A DNA stretch of 64,000 nt, taken from the NCBI GenBank assembly GCA_017619375.1, contig JAFZSL010000026.1, positions 85,355 through 149,354 on the forward strand. The letters are read 5' to 3'. The translations under genes were made by a program, and so were the position numbers. Of this stretch, positions 25,113-34,208 are shown one piece after another (position 1 is the stretch's first letter; every line of letters begins with the position of its first letter). The notes under the pieces were generated by a model. The model saw only the letters and a program-made list of their open reading frames with translations. It searched no databases and was not told the origin of the DNA. Source of the DNA: Prevotella sp. GTDB taxonomy: Bacteria; Bacteroidota; Bacteroidia; Bacteroidales; Bacteroidaceae.

Positions 25113-26147
25113 CTATTTGTTGGGGAACGCTTTCAACAGTCGCTTGTATTCTTTCTTTGTGAGGCGCATGAAGGAGCCATGCTGTGGACCCGTCACTCCC
25201 TCGATGTCTACGGGAGAGTTGAAATTGCGCAGGTATTGGTCGGCCTTGCAGATGCGGTAATGCTTCGGATTGGACGAATACTCGATATAGGCTACGCGCC
25301 ATGTGTCATCACCAATCAACTGGAAGGCCGATGAGCCCTCGCAGTTCTTTTTGCCTTCGAAACTCACATAGTCGTTCTCTACAGGTTCGCTCCATGGCCC
25401 GGTGAGATGGTCGGAGGTGGCGGTGTAAATACCGGGTTTTCCTCCTTCCTTCTTGATGAGCATGTGGTATTTGCCGTCGGATTTCAGGTAGTTGATGTCG
25501 GCATCTATGGTGGCATACCCCCAGTCGAAAAGTAGGCGCGGTTTTGTGAGGCGGGTGAAACTTTCATCGGCATGGGAGTAGTACATCCGGTCGTATTTCT
25601 CCTCGGCACGATTCAAGAGGGAATAGTAAATCAGATAACCACCTTTCTTGCCGTCGCTCCATACGAAATCAGGATCCCAGAAAATCTGCGGAGCCCACAC
25701 ACGATTGATGGTGCTGTAGTCCTTGTAAGGGTCGGGGGATTCCGGGTCGCAGAAAATGGAAGCTCCCTTGCGGAAGTCGAAGGTCACCGATTCCCACGTC
25801 ACAAGGTCTTTGCTGCGGAGCAGGTCGATGCCGTAGTTGTCCCATATGTGTGACTTGCGCACACACATGTCGGTTGTTACCATCAAGTACCCCTTGCCGT
25901 CGTGTGTCCTCGTGATGAAGGCATCGCGGGTGCCGCCTTCGATACGTGCATGCACCTCCGGGTCGAAGATGGCGTCACCGTTGTTCAAATCCTCATAGTG
26001 GTAGCCGTCACGACTCAAGGCGTAGGCCGTGTATTCTCCACGGTCGCTCATATGGCAGTAGAGGTAACCGTAGGTCCCTTTCTGCAAGTTTTGTGCTTGG
26101 ACGGTCATGGTCAAGGCCATTGCCGCAATCAACAAGGTTTTTCTCAT
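25113..26147 (-). CDS. Secreted glycoside hydrolase family 43-like enzyme
   Basis: A 344-residue exported protein with a signal peptide (residues 1-18) and the five-bladed propeller pattern of GH43/GH117-type enzymes. Blade motifs seen are 'GYLYCHMSDRGEYTAYALSRDG', 'GTRDAFITRTHDGKGYLMVTTD', 'DLLRSKDLVTWE', 'RVWAPQIFWDPDF', 'YATIDADINYLKSDGKYHMLIK' and 'NCEGSSAFQLIGDD', where the Glu fits the general acid of the usual 'EGP' motif. GH43 enzymes release arabinose or xylose from plant polysaccharides. The subfamily cannot be fixed by eye, and arabinosidase or galactosidase activity are both possible. It stands alone without SusC/SusD neighbours, convergent with ald. Confidence 0.8.
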   Translation of the reverse strand: MRKTLLIAAMALTMTVQAQNLQKGTYGYLYCHMSDRGEYTAYALSRDGYHYEDLNNGDAIFDPEVHARIEGGTRDAFITRTHDGKGYLMVTTDMCVRKSHIWDNYGIDLLRSKDLVTWESVTFDFRKGASIFCDPESPDPYKDYSTINRVWAPQIFWDPDFVWSDGKKGGYLIYYSLLNRAEEKYDRMYYSHADESFTRLTKPRLLFDWGYATIDADINYLKSDGKYHMLIKKEGGKPGIYTATSDHLTGPWSEPVENDYVSFEGKKNCEGSSAFQLIGDDTWRVAYIEYSSNPKHYRICKADQYLRNFNSPVDIEGVTGPQHGSFMRLTKKEYKRLLKAFPNK

Positions 26148-26247
26148 ATCGTTTATGGGTTGTTAGGGATGGTGAATAAATAAGGTTGCCAAGTAATGCT
26201 GTGTCCTTCTGGAATAGTAGAACAAGTGTTCTGATGTCGTGTTGTCA

Positions 26248-26327
26248 ATCACGAATTAGAGAATTAGAGAATGGTCACTCGACCAATATTTTGCGTGTGA
26301 CAATTCTTTAATTCTATAATTCGTGAT
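26248..26327. repeat. Large intergenic hairpin with tandem-repeat arms, after valS
   Basis: Two 25-base arms (26248-26272 and 26303-26327) match as complements at 23 of 25 positions. An inner GTCAC/GTGAC pair (26274-26278, 26297-26301) extends the stem. Each arm contains the 8-bp unit GAATTAGA repeated about 2.5 times. The motif AATTAGAGAATTA recurs near 57410. It may end valS transcription, but it looks like a dispersed intergenic repeat. Confidence 0.65.
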
Positions 26328-26369
26328 GATAAATGAGTGGTGGCTGTTGATTGGTCTTATGCAAGAAAA

Positions 26370-29072
26370 TCAAAGCTTTTTGCGTAGCTCTTCCAACGAT
26401 GCCTTCAGCGATGCGATCTTTTCGATGGAGTCGCTACGCTTCTTGCGTTCCAAGGCGACCACGGCCTCCGGAGCATTGGCCACAAACCGCTCGTTGGATA
26501 ACTTTTTCTCCACGCCGGCGAGGAATCCTTCCAAGTGCTTCAGGTCTTTTTCCTGTTTGGCGATTTCCTCGGAAACGTTGACAAGATTGCCAAGGGGAAC
26601 GGCGAACTCGTCGGTGCCAACCATGAACTGAGAGGCATCGGCTGGCTTGGTCTCGACAATGGTGAACGAGCGCAGGTAGGCCATCTTGGTGATGATACAC
26701 TCATAGGCGTGGTAGGCATCGGTCTTCACCACTTGGAGGTCGAGTCCCTCCTTCGGAGGAATGTTCCTTGAATTACGCACCATACGCACACTGGCAACTA
26801 CTTGCTTCACACGCTCGATATTGGCTACGATGTCGGCATCCTTTTCCGTGGGTGCCGGCAAATCCAACTGTTCCACCATGATGCTGGCACCTTCGGGACG
26901 GTCGTAGAGATGCTGCCATAATTCCTCGGTGATGAAAGGCATGAAGGGATGAAGCATCTTCAGCAAGGTGTCAAAGTAGCCGAGCGTCTTCTCCATCGTT
27001 GTGCGATCCATCGGCGAGCCGTATGCAGGCTTCACCATTTCAAGGTACCAGCTTGAGAATTCATCCCAGAACAGGCGATAGACAGCCATCAAGGCCTCGG
27101 AAATGCGGTATTTGTCAAACATGTCGTCAAGCTCGGCAGATGTCTGACGAAGCCTGGCTTCAAACCACTCTGTGGCGATGCGGCACTCTTCAGGCTGCTC
27201 GATGTCGGCTACGGCGAGTCCTTTCACCAAGCGGAAGGCATTCCAGATCTTGTTGTTGAAATTACGTCCTTGTTCACACAAAGTCTCGTCGAAGAGGATG
27301 TCATTGCCGGCAGGAGCACAAAGCATCATGCCCATGCGCACGCCATCGGCACCATACTTGTCGATAAGCATCAGCGGGTCGGGCGAGTTGCCGAGACTCT
27401 TCGACATCTTGCGCCCCAGTTGGTCGCGAACGACGCCGGTGAAATAGACATTCTTGAAGGGGTATTTGCCCATATACTCTTCGCCTGCCATGATCATGCG
27501 AGCCACCCAGAAGAAGATGATGTCGGGAGCGGTCACAAGGTCGCTGGTGGGGTAGTAGTAGTTGATTTCCTCATTGCCAGGGTTGTTGATTCCATCAAAA
27601 AGGGAGATGGGCCACAGCCAAGAGGAGAACCATGTGTCAAGTGCATCCTCGTCCTGACGCAGGTCGCTCAATTGCAAGTCTGCATTGCCACTTTTCTCAC
27701 GGGCAAGTTCCAAAGCTTTCTTCGCATTCTCAGCCACTACGAAATTGTCATTGTCATCATAATAGTATGCCGGGATGCGATGTCCCCACCACAACTGTCG
27801 GGAGATGCACCAGTCTTGGATGTTCTCCAACCAATTCTTGTAGGTGTTCTTGTATTTGGCAGGGAAGAATTCCATCTCGCCATCCACCACGGGTTTCAAG
27901 GCGATTTCTGCCAAGTGTTTCATGCTGAGGAACCATTGCAAAGAGAGACGCGGCTCAATGGCGGTGTCGGGATTGCGCTGGGAATAGCCCACCTTGTTGG
28001 TGTAGTCTTCAACACGCTCCATGAGACCGGCAGACTTCAGGTCGACCACGATTTGCTTGCGACAGTCGAAACGGTCCATGCCCACATAGATGGGCGATTC
28101 TTCCGATATGGTGCCATCTGGGTTGAATATGTCTATGGTCTCCAAATTGTGCGTTTTCCCAAGGGTGTAGTCGTTGGGGTCATGGGCGGGAGTGACCTTC
28201 AGGCATCCTGTGCCGAATTCGATTTCCACATAACGGTCCTCTATCACAGGGATGACACGATTCACAAGGGGGACTATCACCTGGCGACCCTTGAGCCATT
28301 GGTTCTTGGGGTCTTTCGGGTTGATGCACATGGCGGTGTCGCCCATGATGGTCTCCGGGCGTGTGGTGGCCACGACGGCATAATATCCCTTCTCGTCCTT
28401 GTGGATGATGTTGCCCGCTTCCCGGAGAGCTTGCTCGTTCTCTATCACGGGATTGCCGGCCACATAATATTTCAGATGATACAGATGACTCTGCTCTTCC
28501 TTGTATTCAACCTCCTCGGTGGAAAGGGCCGTAAGAGCCTTGGGATCCCAATTGATCATTCGAAGTCCACGATAGATGTAGCCTTTGTTATAAAGGTCGA
28601 CAAAGACTTTGATGACACTCTCGCTACGCACCTCGTCCATGGTGAATGCGGTGCGGTCCCAGTCGCAACTGGCTCCCAAACGGCGAAGTTGTTTGAGGAT
28701 GATGCCGCCATGCTCATGAGTCCAGTCCCATGCGTGTTTCAAGAACTCCTCACGGGAAAGGTCGCGTTTCTTGATGCCTTGCTCAGCCAAACGGTTCACC
28801 ACCTTGGCCTCCGTGGCAATTGATGCATGGTCGGTGCCGGGCACCCAACAAGCGTTCTTGCCCTTCATGCGGGCACGTCGCACCAAGATGTCTTGGATTG
28901 TATTGTTCAGCATATGCCCCATGTGGAGGACACCCGTGACATTGGGTGGGGGAATGACAATCGTGTAAGGTTCACGATGATCGGGTTTCGAACTGAATAG
29001 TTTGTTGTCCAACCAATACTGATACCATTTCGACTCCACGTCCTGTGGGGTGTACTTGCTTGCTAATTCCAT
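26370..29072 (-). CDS. valS: Valyl-tRNA synthetase
   Basis: A class I aminoacyl-tRNA synthetase charging tRNA-Val. It has 900 residues, with the HIGH-type motif 'GVLHMGHML' (residues 48-55), the editing (CP1) domain including '[13 protein letters not shown]' and '[16 protein letters not shown]', the 'DVLDTWFSS'-type motif as '[14 protein letters not shown]', KMSKS as '[14 protein letters not shown]', the anticodon-binding domain and the C-terminal coiled coil typical of ValS ('[24 protein letters not shown]'). All are intact. Single gene, promoter at 29104-29112, divergent from mazG. Confidence 0.98.
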   Translation of the reverse strand: MELASKYTPQDVESKWYQYWLDNKLFSSKPDHREPYTIVIPPPNVTGVLHMGHMLNNTIQDILVRRARMKGKNACWVPGTDHASIATEAKVVNRLAEQGIKKRDLSREEFLKHAWDWTHEHGGIILKQLRRLGASCDWDRTAFTMDEVRSESVIKVFVDLYNKGYIYRGLRMINWDPKALTALSTEEVEYKEEQSHLYHLKYYVAGNPVIENEQALREAGNIIHKDEKGYYAVVATTRPETIMGDTAMCINPKDPKNQWLKGRQVIVPLVNRVIPVIEDRYVEIEFGTGCLKVTPAHDPNDYTLGKTHNLETIDIFNPDGTISEESPIYVGMDRFDCRKQIVVDLKSAGLMERVEDYTNKVGYSQRNPDTAIEPRLSLQWFLSMKHLAEIALKPVVDGEMEFFPAKYKNTYKNWLENIQDWCISRQLWWGHRIPAYYYDDNDNFVVAENAKKALELAREKSGNADLQLSDLRQDEDALDTWFSSWLWPISLFDGINNPGNEEINYYYPTSDLVTAPDIIFFWVARMIMAGEEYMGKYPFKNVYFTGVVRDQLGRKMSKSLGNSPDPLMLIDKYGADGVRMGMMLCAPAGNDILFDETLCEQGRNFNNKIWNAFRLVKGLAVADIEQPEECRIATEWFEARLRQTSAELDDMFDKYRISEALMAVYRLFWDEFSSWYLEMVKPAYGSPMDRTTMEKTLGYFDTLLKMLHPFMPFITEELWQHLYDRPEGASIMVEQLDLPAPTEKDADIVANIERVKQVVASVRMVRNSRNIPPKEGLDLQVVKTDAYHAYECIITKMAYLRSFTIVETKPADASQFMVGTDEFAVPLGNLVNVSEEIAKQEKDLKHLEGFLAGVEKKLSNERFVANAPEAVVALERKKRSDSIEKIASLKASLEELRKKL

Positions 29073-29103
29073 AACTTCTATTGATGATTTTCTGATTCAA
29101 ACT

Positions 29104-29112
29104 GCAAAATTA
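29104..29112 (-). promoter_or_regulatory. Promoter -7 box for valS
   Basis: Minus-strand TAATTTTGC, 31 bases ahead of the valS start. No T-box or other leader structure is seen. Confidence 0.55.
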
Positions 29113-29204
29113 AACATTATTTTCCCCTTTGACGAAGAAAACGACTTAAAAAAAACAAGAATAAGCTTTTTTCGTCAATTTACAGTTTTCTCTTCCCATT
29201 ATTC

Positions 29205-29236
29205 TTTGTCATCTGAACTCCTTTGATTACCTTTGC
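29205..29236 (+). promoter_or_regulatory. Promoter of the mazG/lipoprotein/rnz run
   Basis: TTTG (29205-29208), exactly 19 bases, TACCTTTGC (29228-29236): a perfect -33/-7 pair. Confidence 0.75.
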
Positions 29237-29270
29237 ACTAACTTAACAATTTCAATAAGAGAAAACAAAA

Positions 29271-30062
29271 ATGGCACATACCAGAGAAGAGAAAATGGAA
29301 GCTTTTGGAAGGCTTCTCGATGTGCTCGATCGGCTCAGGGTGGAATGCCCATGGGATAGGAAACAGACCAATGAGAGTCTAAGGCCCAACACCATCGAAG
29401 AGACTTTCGAACTATGCGACGCCCTCATGCGTGATGACGACACCAACATTTGCAAGGAATTGGGTGACGTGTTGATGCATGTATGCTTCTATTCCCTCAT
29501 CGGCCAGGAGAAAGGTATCTTCGATGTGGCTGACGTTTGCAACAAACAAGCCGACAAACTCATTTTCCGTCACCCCCATGTATATGGACAAGTGAAAGCA
29601 GAAACAGCGGAAAAGGTCTTGGAAAATTGGGAGCAAATCAAGCTGAAGGAAAAAGACGGCAACAAAACCGTGCTTTCTGGCGTGCCGGCCGCACTGCCAT
29701 CCCTCATCAAGGCATATCGCATACAGGACAAGGCACGCAACGTAGGATTTGACTGGGAGGAAAAAAAGGATGTATGGAAAAAAGTAAGGGAGGAGATGGA
29801 CGAATTGGAAGCCGAACTCGAGCGGGGGGACAAAGAACGTTCCACCGAAGAGCTGGGTGACTTCATCTTCAGTGTCATCAATGCCGCGAGATTGTATCAC
29901 CTCAATCCTGACAACGCCCTCGAGCACACCAACCAGAAATTCATACGTCGCTTCAATTATGTGGAGCAGCACTCCATACGTATGGGAAAACCTCTCACAG
30001 AGATGACGCTCAATGAGATGGACCGCCTTTGGGAAGAAGCGAAAGCATTGGAAAAACAATAA
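29271..30062 (+). CDS. mazG: Nucleoside triphosphate pyrophosphohydrolase MazG
   Basis: MazG hydrolyses (d)NTPs to NMP and pyrophosphate, as house-cleaning of aberrant nucleotides and in some species as a moderator of (p)ppGpp. The 263 residues are the same length as the E. coli protein and hold two MazG helical domains. The first has 'LRVECPWDRKQTNESLRPNT' and 'EETFELCDAL..DD' with the E-x2-E metal residues and 'ELGDVLMHVCFY'. The second has 'KKVREEMDELEAELE' and 'EELGDFIFSVINAAR'. Both metal sites look complete. It is first in a run with the lipocalin-like lipoprotein (13 bases apart) and rnz. Confidence 0.95.
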   Translation: MAHTREEKMEAFGRLLDVLDRLRVECPWDRKQTNESLRPNTIEETFELCDALMRDDDTNICKELGDVLMHVCFYSLIGQEKGIFDVADVCNKQADKLIFRHPHVYGQVKAETAEKVLENWEQIKLKEKDGNKTVLSGVPAALPSLIKAYRIQDKARNVGFDWEEKKDVWKKVREEMDELEAELERGDKERSTEELGDFIFSVINAARLYHLNPDNALEHTNQKFIRRFNYVEQHSIRMGKPLTEMTLNEMDRLWEEAKALEKQ

Positions 30063-30075
30063 CAAAACAAGTAAT

Positions 30076-30648
30076 ATGAGACATTTTAGAACCATTCTGG
30101 CATTGTCGTTCGTTGCTGTCGCCATCGTGGCATGCAAGGACAAACCTAACACGGGCAACATGCCTACAGTGAACACCGAGAAGCTGAATACAGCAGAGGG
30201 AGACAGTACCACATACGGCATTTGTGTGGATGCCACATCAAACACCGTTTCCATCCAGAACAGCAATGGGGACACCGTGCAATATGTCTGTGCGGACGTC
30301 TACAACGACGATGGAAAAGTTGTCGACCAAGTGGTGAAAGGCGGGGTCTTTACTGGTGACCGGGTTGCCATCGTCGGTAAAATCGGAGAAGAAGAGAACC
30401 TGGCTTCCAACATCATCAATCTCACATCGCTTATGGGAAGATGGACCAGTCTCGACCGCGACTTTGAAATCAAAGACGGTGGTGTGGTGGAGTCACGCGT
30501 GGAGGCAGAAACCAATCCTTACACCTCATGGCATATCTTCAACGGAAAGCTCATTCTTTCCAAAGACACATTTGATGTCTGCGAACTGGGTTCCGACTCC
30601 CTTATTTTGGAAAATTCAAAGGGCATCTTCGGGTACAAGCGCAAGTGA
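30076..30648 (+). CDS. Lipocalin-like lipoprotein
   Basis: A 190-residue lipoprotein. The signal peptide ends in 'AIVAC' with the lipidated Cys at residue 20. An OB-like segment follows ('NSNGDTVQYVCADVYNDDGKVV..GGVFTGDRVAIVG'), then a C-terminal lipocalin-type sheet recognised by 'LMGRWTSLDRDFEIKDGGVV' and 'LILSKDTFDVCELGSDSLIL'. This resembles the Bacteroidota 'lipocalin family' lipoproteins, whose ligands are unknown. The ATG at 30076 gives a proper signal peptide; the frame extends 21 codons upstream into mazG, but that part is not signal-like. It sits between mazG and rnz with gaps of 13 and 16 bases, so it is co-transcribed with them, without an obvious functional link. Confidence 0.75.
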   Translation: MRHFRTILALSFVAVAIVACKDKPNTGNMPTVNTEKLNTAEGDSTTYGICVDATSNTVSIQNSNGDTVQYVCADVYNDDGKVVDQVVKGGVFTGDRVAIVGKIGEEENLASNIINLTSLMGRWTSLDRDFEIKDGGVVESRVEAETNPYTSWHIFNGKLILSKDTFDVCELGSDSLILENSKGIFGYKRK

Positions 30649-30664
30649 AACATAGGCAACACCC

Positions 30665-31585
30665 ATGCGTCCTTTTAAAGTCCATATTCTGGGGTGTGGC
30701 AGTGCCACGCCAACCACGAAACATCATCCCTCCTCCCAAGTGGTGGAGATGAGGGGGAAATTGTTTCTCGTAGATTGCGCGGAAGGCACACAGTTGCAGT
30801 TGAGGAAAGCACATTGCAGATTCACTCAAATATCGCACATTTTCATTTCGCATCTTCACGGCGATCATTGTCTGGGGTTGACAGGGCTCATCAGCTCTTT
30901 CGGGCTGACTGGACGCACGGCTTCCTTGCATATATATGCCGACGGGTCTTTTGAACCATTGTTTCAACAGATGATGGATTTCTTCTGTTCCAGACTGTCG
31001 TTCAGCGTCTGTTTCCACCCAGTAGACACCACTGCCACGCAAATTGTATATGAAGACCAAGATGTCACTGTCTCCACCATACCGCTGGACCACAGGGTGC
31101 CTTGCTGTGGTTATCTGTTCAAAGAGAAACCAACTCCTCCGCACATCAATCGTGAAATGATGCTTTTATACAATGTGCCTTTCTCGCATATCGACACCAT
31201 CAAGGAGGGGCGGGATTTCATTACCGAAACAGGGGAGGTCGTGCCTGCCGCACGCTTGTTGATTCCCGCCGCCCCTCCAAGGTCTTACGCCTATTGCTCT
31301 GATACACGATACATTCCCACCTTGCACCAATTGATTAAAAATGTGGACTTGCTATACCATGAGAGCACCTATGACAGCCAATACAAACACCTGGCTGCCG
31401 CATATTACCATAGCACGGCGGCGGATGCGGCAAAGACGGCAAGGGATGCCAATGCAAAGAAGTTGATGCTCGGGCATTATAGTGCTCGTTATGACAATGA
31501 GGAATTGTTGAAGAACGAGGCGGAGGCAATCTTTCCCCATGTCATTCTCGCGCAAGAAGGCTTGGTGGTGGAAGTGGGGGAGTGA
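30665..31585 (+). CDS. rnz: Ribonuclease Z
   Basis: RNase Z is the metallo-beta-lactamase-fold endonuclease that trims tRNA 3' ends. The 306 residues start with the family-typical 'FKVHILGCGSATPT' and carry the metal motif 'SHLHGDH' (His63, His65, Asp67, His68). They continue with 'LDHRVPCCGYLFKEK', 'YCSDTRYI' and 'DLLYHESTY' and end with 'KLMLGHYSARY'. The expected exosite region is short, as in the bacterial form. Many bacterial tRNA genes encode CCA, as the nearby initiator tRNA does, and then RNase Z is needed only for others or for turnover. Last gene of the mazG run; its end faces the tRNA gene on the other strand. Confidence 0.95.
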   Translation: MRPFKVHILGCGSATPTTKHHPSSQVVEMRGKLFLVDCAEGTQLQLRKAHCRFTQISHIFISHLHGDHCLGLTGLISSFGLTGRTASLHIYADGSFEPLFQQMMDFFCSRLSFSVCFHPVDTTATQIVYEDQDVTVSTIPLDHRVPCCGYLFKEKPTPPHINREMMLLYNVPFSHIDTIKEGRDFITETGEVVPAARLLIPAAPPRSYAYCSDTRYIPTLHQLIKNVDLLYHESTYDSQYKHLAAAYYHSTAADAAKTARDANAKKLMLGHYSARYDNEELLKNEAEAIFPHVILAQEGLVVEVGE

Positions 31586-31663
31586 CGGTTTGCGGCCCTC
31601 TGTCGACAAGTGAAGTCCACCGTCAGACCGGGATGGGGAGCCACATCCTTGGCTTGAACATAC

Positions 31664-31698
31664 GAAATAAAAAAACCTGTTTGACAAGCAAACAGGTT
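31664..31698 (-). terminator. Terminator of the initiator tRNA gene
   Basis: AACCTGTTTG (31674-31683) pairs with CAAACAGGTT (31689-31698); on the minus strand the hairpin is followed by TTTTTATTT. It begins 3 bases after the tRNA 3' end. Confidence 0.85.
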
Positions 31699-31700
31699 GT

Positions 31701-31776
31701 TGGTTGCGGAGGCAGGACTCGAACATGCGACCTCCAGGTTATGAGCCTGGCGAGCTACCAACTGCTCCACTCCGCG
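31701..31776 (-). tRNA. Initiator tRNA-Met (anticodon CAU)
   Basis: A 76-base cloverleaf including an encoded 3' CCA. It is identified as the initiator by the C1 x A72 mismatch at the acceptor end, the A11:U24 pair in the D stem and a CUCAUAA anticodon loop. The anticodon stem is CCAGG/CCUGG: the usual three G:C pairs of initiators (29:41, 30:40, 31:39) are present at 30 and 31, but position 29:41 is A:U. T loop 'TTCGAGT' is standard. Driven by its own promoter and ended by its own terminator. Confidence 0.95.
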
Positions 31777-31795
31777 ATGTTTTCTAATTGCGGGT

Positions 31796-31828
31796 GCAAA
31801 GGTAATGCTTTTTTTCTCAACCTCCAAA
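31796..31828 (-). promoter_or_regulatory. Promoter of the initiator tRNA gene
   Basis: Minus strand: TTTG (31828-31825), 20 bases, TACCTTTGC (31804-31796). Transcription near 31789, 13 bases ahead of the mature tRNA. Confidence 0.7.
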
Positions 31829-31982
31829 TTTTTTCTCGTTTTTTTCCTTGGTTGGATAATTATTTGTTATAAATCAAGGAAAATGATGGTGTAAGTAAAG
31901 TGATAATTGAACGCTGGAACTTTTTTTGCATCACTTGGCAATAATATGAGGAAGCAAAACGTTTTTTTGAAAAACAGATAGT

Positions 31983-32684
31983 ATGAAGAAATTGTTTGTG
32001 ATGGCTGTCATAGCCATGGTTTTCACGTCGTCAGTGAAAGGTCAGGAACGGGTAGGCACGTTTTCTTTGATTCCTAAAATCGGAGTTAGCATCGCCAATG
32101 TGTCTGGTGACAAGGTTGTCGTTGATGATGTGAAGGTGTTGTCAATGGAGGGAAAATACAACGCACGGTTTATTGGCGGGGTGGAGGCGGAATACCAAAT
32201 GTTGCCAACAACAAGTGTTTCCTTGGGAGTCGCTTATGTGCAACAAGGTTGCCGTTTCCCTGATTTGGTGACGGGCGACCCCAACGACATATCGGAAGGT
32301 CTGAGTAAAATGCGTGACAAGTTGGACTATATCCAATGTCCACTTACTGTTAACCAGTATGTGGCAGAAGGACTGGCATTGAAGGCTGGTGTGCAGTTGG
32401 GTTTTCTCGTCAAATCCAATTTTTCTTGTAATGTAACACCTATTACCCATCATCCCGATGGAGCGAAGGAGTATGGGAAGACAGAGAAAATAGAGATGGA
32501 CCAGAAGTCCGTCAGGCGTTCCATGGATATCTCCATTCCCATTGGCCTTTCTTATGAATACCTCAATGTGGTGCTTGACGCTCGTTACCATTTTGGCCTT
32601 GCAAGACTGTACAAGGATGATTCATGGCCTACGGAGAAAAACAAGTTTTTCACCTTCACTGTGGGTTATAAATTCAATTTGTAA
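31983..32684 (+). CDS. Outer-membrane beta-barrel protein (OMP_b-brl / PorT-like)
   Basis: A 233-residue exported protein with a signal peptide (residues 1-20, 'VKGQ'). Alternating-hydrophobic strands are typical of an eight- to ten-stranded barrel: 'FSLIPKIGVSIANVSGD', 'RFIGGVEAEYQML', 'SVSLGVAYVQQGCRF', 'GLALKAGVQLGFLVK', 'SIPIGLSYEYLNVVLDARYHFGLARLY' and a last strand ending in an aromatic-rich '..FTVGYKFNL' as outer-membrane insertion signal. Proteins of this 'porin family / outer membrane beta-barrel' class are abundant in Bacteroidota; PorT of the type IX secretion system is one member, but I cannot say this is PorT. Monocistronic; it meets the 120-residue membrane protein gene end to end. 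Confidence 0.75.
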   Translation: MKKLFVMAVIAMVFTSSVKGQERVGTFSLIPKIGVSIANVSGDKVVVDDVKVLSMEGKYNARFIGGVEAEYQMLPTTSVSLGVAYVQQGCRFPDLVTGDPNDISEGLSKMRDKLDYIQCPLTVNQYVAEGLALKAGVQLGFLVKSNFSCNVTPITHHPDGAKEYGKTEKIEMDQKSVRRSMDISIPIGLSYEYLNVVLDARYHFGLARLYKDDSWPTEKNKFFTFTVGYKFNL

Positions 32685-32686
32685 CA

Positions 32687-32707
32687 AGGAGGATTGTCAT
32701 TCCTCCT
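32687..32707. terminator. Hairpin between convergent genes
   Basis: AGGAGGA (32687-32693) pairs with TCCTCCT (32701-32707) around a 7-base loop. It overlaps the last codons of the minus-strand gene. No T tract, so it may be only a weak or factor-assisted end. Confidence 0.4.
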
Positions 32708-33059
32708 GATTCCCAAGTTTCCCTGTTCGCAGGAATTTCTCCATGCAACGCTTTTTCACGTCTGCCTCGATGTCGCTGATGGGGCGATGAGGGTGGGAGA
32801 GGGACTTGACAAAAACACAGATGGCGAAAACGACAATGGTTATGGCGATACTGGCAACCCAACGCAAAATCTCGTGTTGAATGGGAAGGTTCTGAACACA
32901 AATGATTCCTGTCACCACGGGGATGCCAAACAGCAACCAGTCGGCACCTGATTTCATCTTATAGGATTCCACTACTTCATGGTATTCCCTGTCTTCGTCA
33001 AGCACCTTCTGCTTGTTGGCTTGCCACCAATTCTCAAACACTTCGTTTTTCTCGTCCAT
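32697..33059 (-). CDS. Small two-helix membrane protein
   Basis: A 120-residue protein with a charged N-terminus ('MDEKNEVFENWWQANKQKVL'), two hydrophobic helices (about residues 41-58 'WLLFGIPVVTGIICVQNL' and 67-87 'WVASIAITIVVFAICVFVKSL') and a basic C-terminal tail. I do not recognise a family. Both ends are predicted cytosolic from the positive charges. It follows hemW by 30 bases on the same strand and is probably co-transcribed; that gives no hint of its role. Confidence 0.7.
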   Translation of the reverse strand: MDEKNEVFENWWQANKQKVLDEDREYHEVVESYKMKSGADWLLFGIPVVTGIICVQNLPIQHEILRWVASIAITIVVFAICVFVKSLSHPHRPISDIEADVKKRCMEKFLRTGKLGNQEE

Positions 33060-33089
33060 ACTATATCTTGAAAAGTAATTAGTTTTAAG

Positions 33090-34208
33090 TCATACTCGAA
33101 CCAAATCGCTCATCACCATGTCGCTCAAGGCAATACCTTTCATGGTGAAATGAAGAAATCCATGGTCCACCACCAATCGTCGTGCTTCGATGTGGGGGCG
33201 GGCGTTTTCCAACATGTCATTCAAAAAAGACATGCCAAACTTCCTTTCTACAACCGACAATGAGATTCCCTCTCTTGTTCGCAATGCGGTAGTTATCATA
33301 TCGTTGTAACGCTCGTTCAAGGTCAAATCCTCTTTTTCTGCAAGTAGGGTGCCTTGGGCGATGGCATTCACATACCGCCTCATGTCCGCCACGTTGGCTT
33401 GCCTGACATGGCCATCGTATGAATGTGCAGCCGCACCGATTCCTAAGTATGGTGTGCCGTCCCAATAGCTGCTGTTGTGGCGAGACCGGAAACCCGGCAA
33501 AGCGAAATTGCTAATCTCATAATGCTCATAACCGGCTTTTGACATGGCCTCCACCAACATCTCGTACATGGAGAGGTAGTTCTCTTCATCCACCTCGGCC
33601 ACCATTCCTTCCTGTAACAAACGATAGAGCGGGGTGCCTTCTTCGTACATCAGGCTGTAGGCGGAAAGATGTTCCATTCCGAGAGCAAGGGCGGATTCGA
33701 TGTCGCTACGCCAATCATCAAGTGTCTCACCAGGCAAGCCAAACATCAAGTCGACACTGATATTGGAGAATCCTGCACGGCGCAAGGAGTCAAAAGCGCT
33801 GATTGCCTGCTGGCTGTCATGCCGACGGTTGAGAAAGCGAAGAAGGTCGTCCGAGAAGGTCTGGATGCCCATGCTTACTCTGTTGACACCCATATCCTTC
33901 AACACACGGGCATACTCAACTGTCACATCGTCGGGATTGCACTCCATGGTCACTTCCGCTTCAGGGTCGATGTCATACACCTCTCGTATGGTGGTGAACA
34001 ACTGTTGCAGCATTGATGGCTCCAACAGGGATGGAGTGCCTCCACCCAGGTAAATCGTCCCCAAGGAATCACCCCCACGCATACGCATCTCGCCACACAA
34101 GGCATCCACGTATGAATTGCGACACTCCAAGGCTGTCGTGGAATAGAAACCACAGTACGAGCAACGTCGCAAGCAAAATGGAATATGTACATATAGGCCT
34201 GCCACCAT
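33090..34208 (-). CDS. hemW: Radical SAM heme chaperone HemW
   Basis: A 372-residue radical-SAM protein of the HemN/HemW group. The cluster motif is 'PFCLRRCSYCGFYS' (Cys-x3-Cys-x2-Cys), preceded by the family-typical start 'AGLYVHIPF'. Downstream 'TIYLGGGTPSLL', 'ECNPDDV', 'RVSMGIQTFSDDLLRFLNRRHD' and 'SVDLMFGLPGE' follow, with the HemN C-terminal domain. The short N-terminus ahead of 'LYVHIPFC' lacks the extra Cys-containing extension of true HemN, so HemW (heme insertion into respiratory enzymes) is preferred over coproporphyrinogen oxidase. The frame is open to 34259, but ATG at 34208 fits homologues. A promoter box touches this start (see findings). Confidence 0.88.
   Translation of the reverse strand: MVAGLYVHIPFCLRRCSYCGFYSTTALECRNSYVDALCGEMRMRGGDSLGTIYLGGGTPSLLEPSMLQQLFTTIREVYDIDPEAEVTMECNPDDVTVEYARVLKDMGVNRVSMGIQTFSDDLLRFLNRRHDSQQAISAFDSLRRAGFSNISVDLMFGLPGETLDDWRSDIESALALGMEHLSAYSLMYEEGTPLYRLLQEGMVAEVDEENYLSMYEMLVEAMSKAGYEHYEISNFALPGFRSRHNSSYWDGTPYLGIGAAAHSYDGHVRQANVADMRRYVNAIAQGTLLAEKEDLTLNERYNDMITTALRTREGISLSVVERKFGMSFLNDMLENARPHIEARRLVVDHGFLHFTMKGIALSDMVMSDLVRV

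Noticed and set aside
27270-28823. 517-codon plus-strand open frame opposite valS
   Set aside because: It is antisense to a complete valyl-tRNA synthetase with all motifs. Its composition (Val/His/Asp-rich) is the mirror of the coding strand, and no family is recognisable.
33090-34208. Oxygen-independent coproporphyrinogen oxidase HemN
   Set aside because: The N-terminal extension with the extra residues of true HemN is missing, and the protein starts right before the cluster motif as in HemW.
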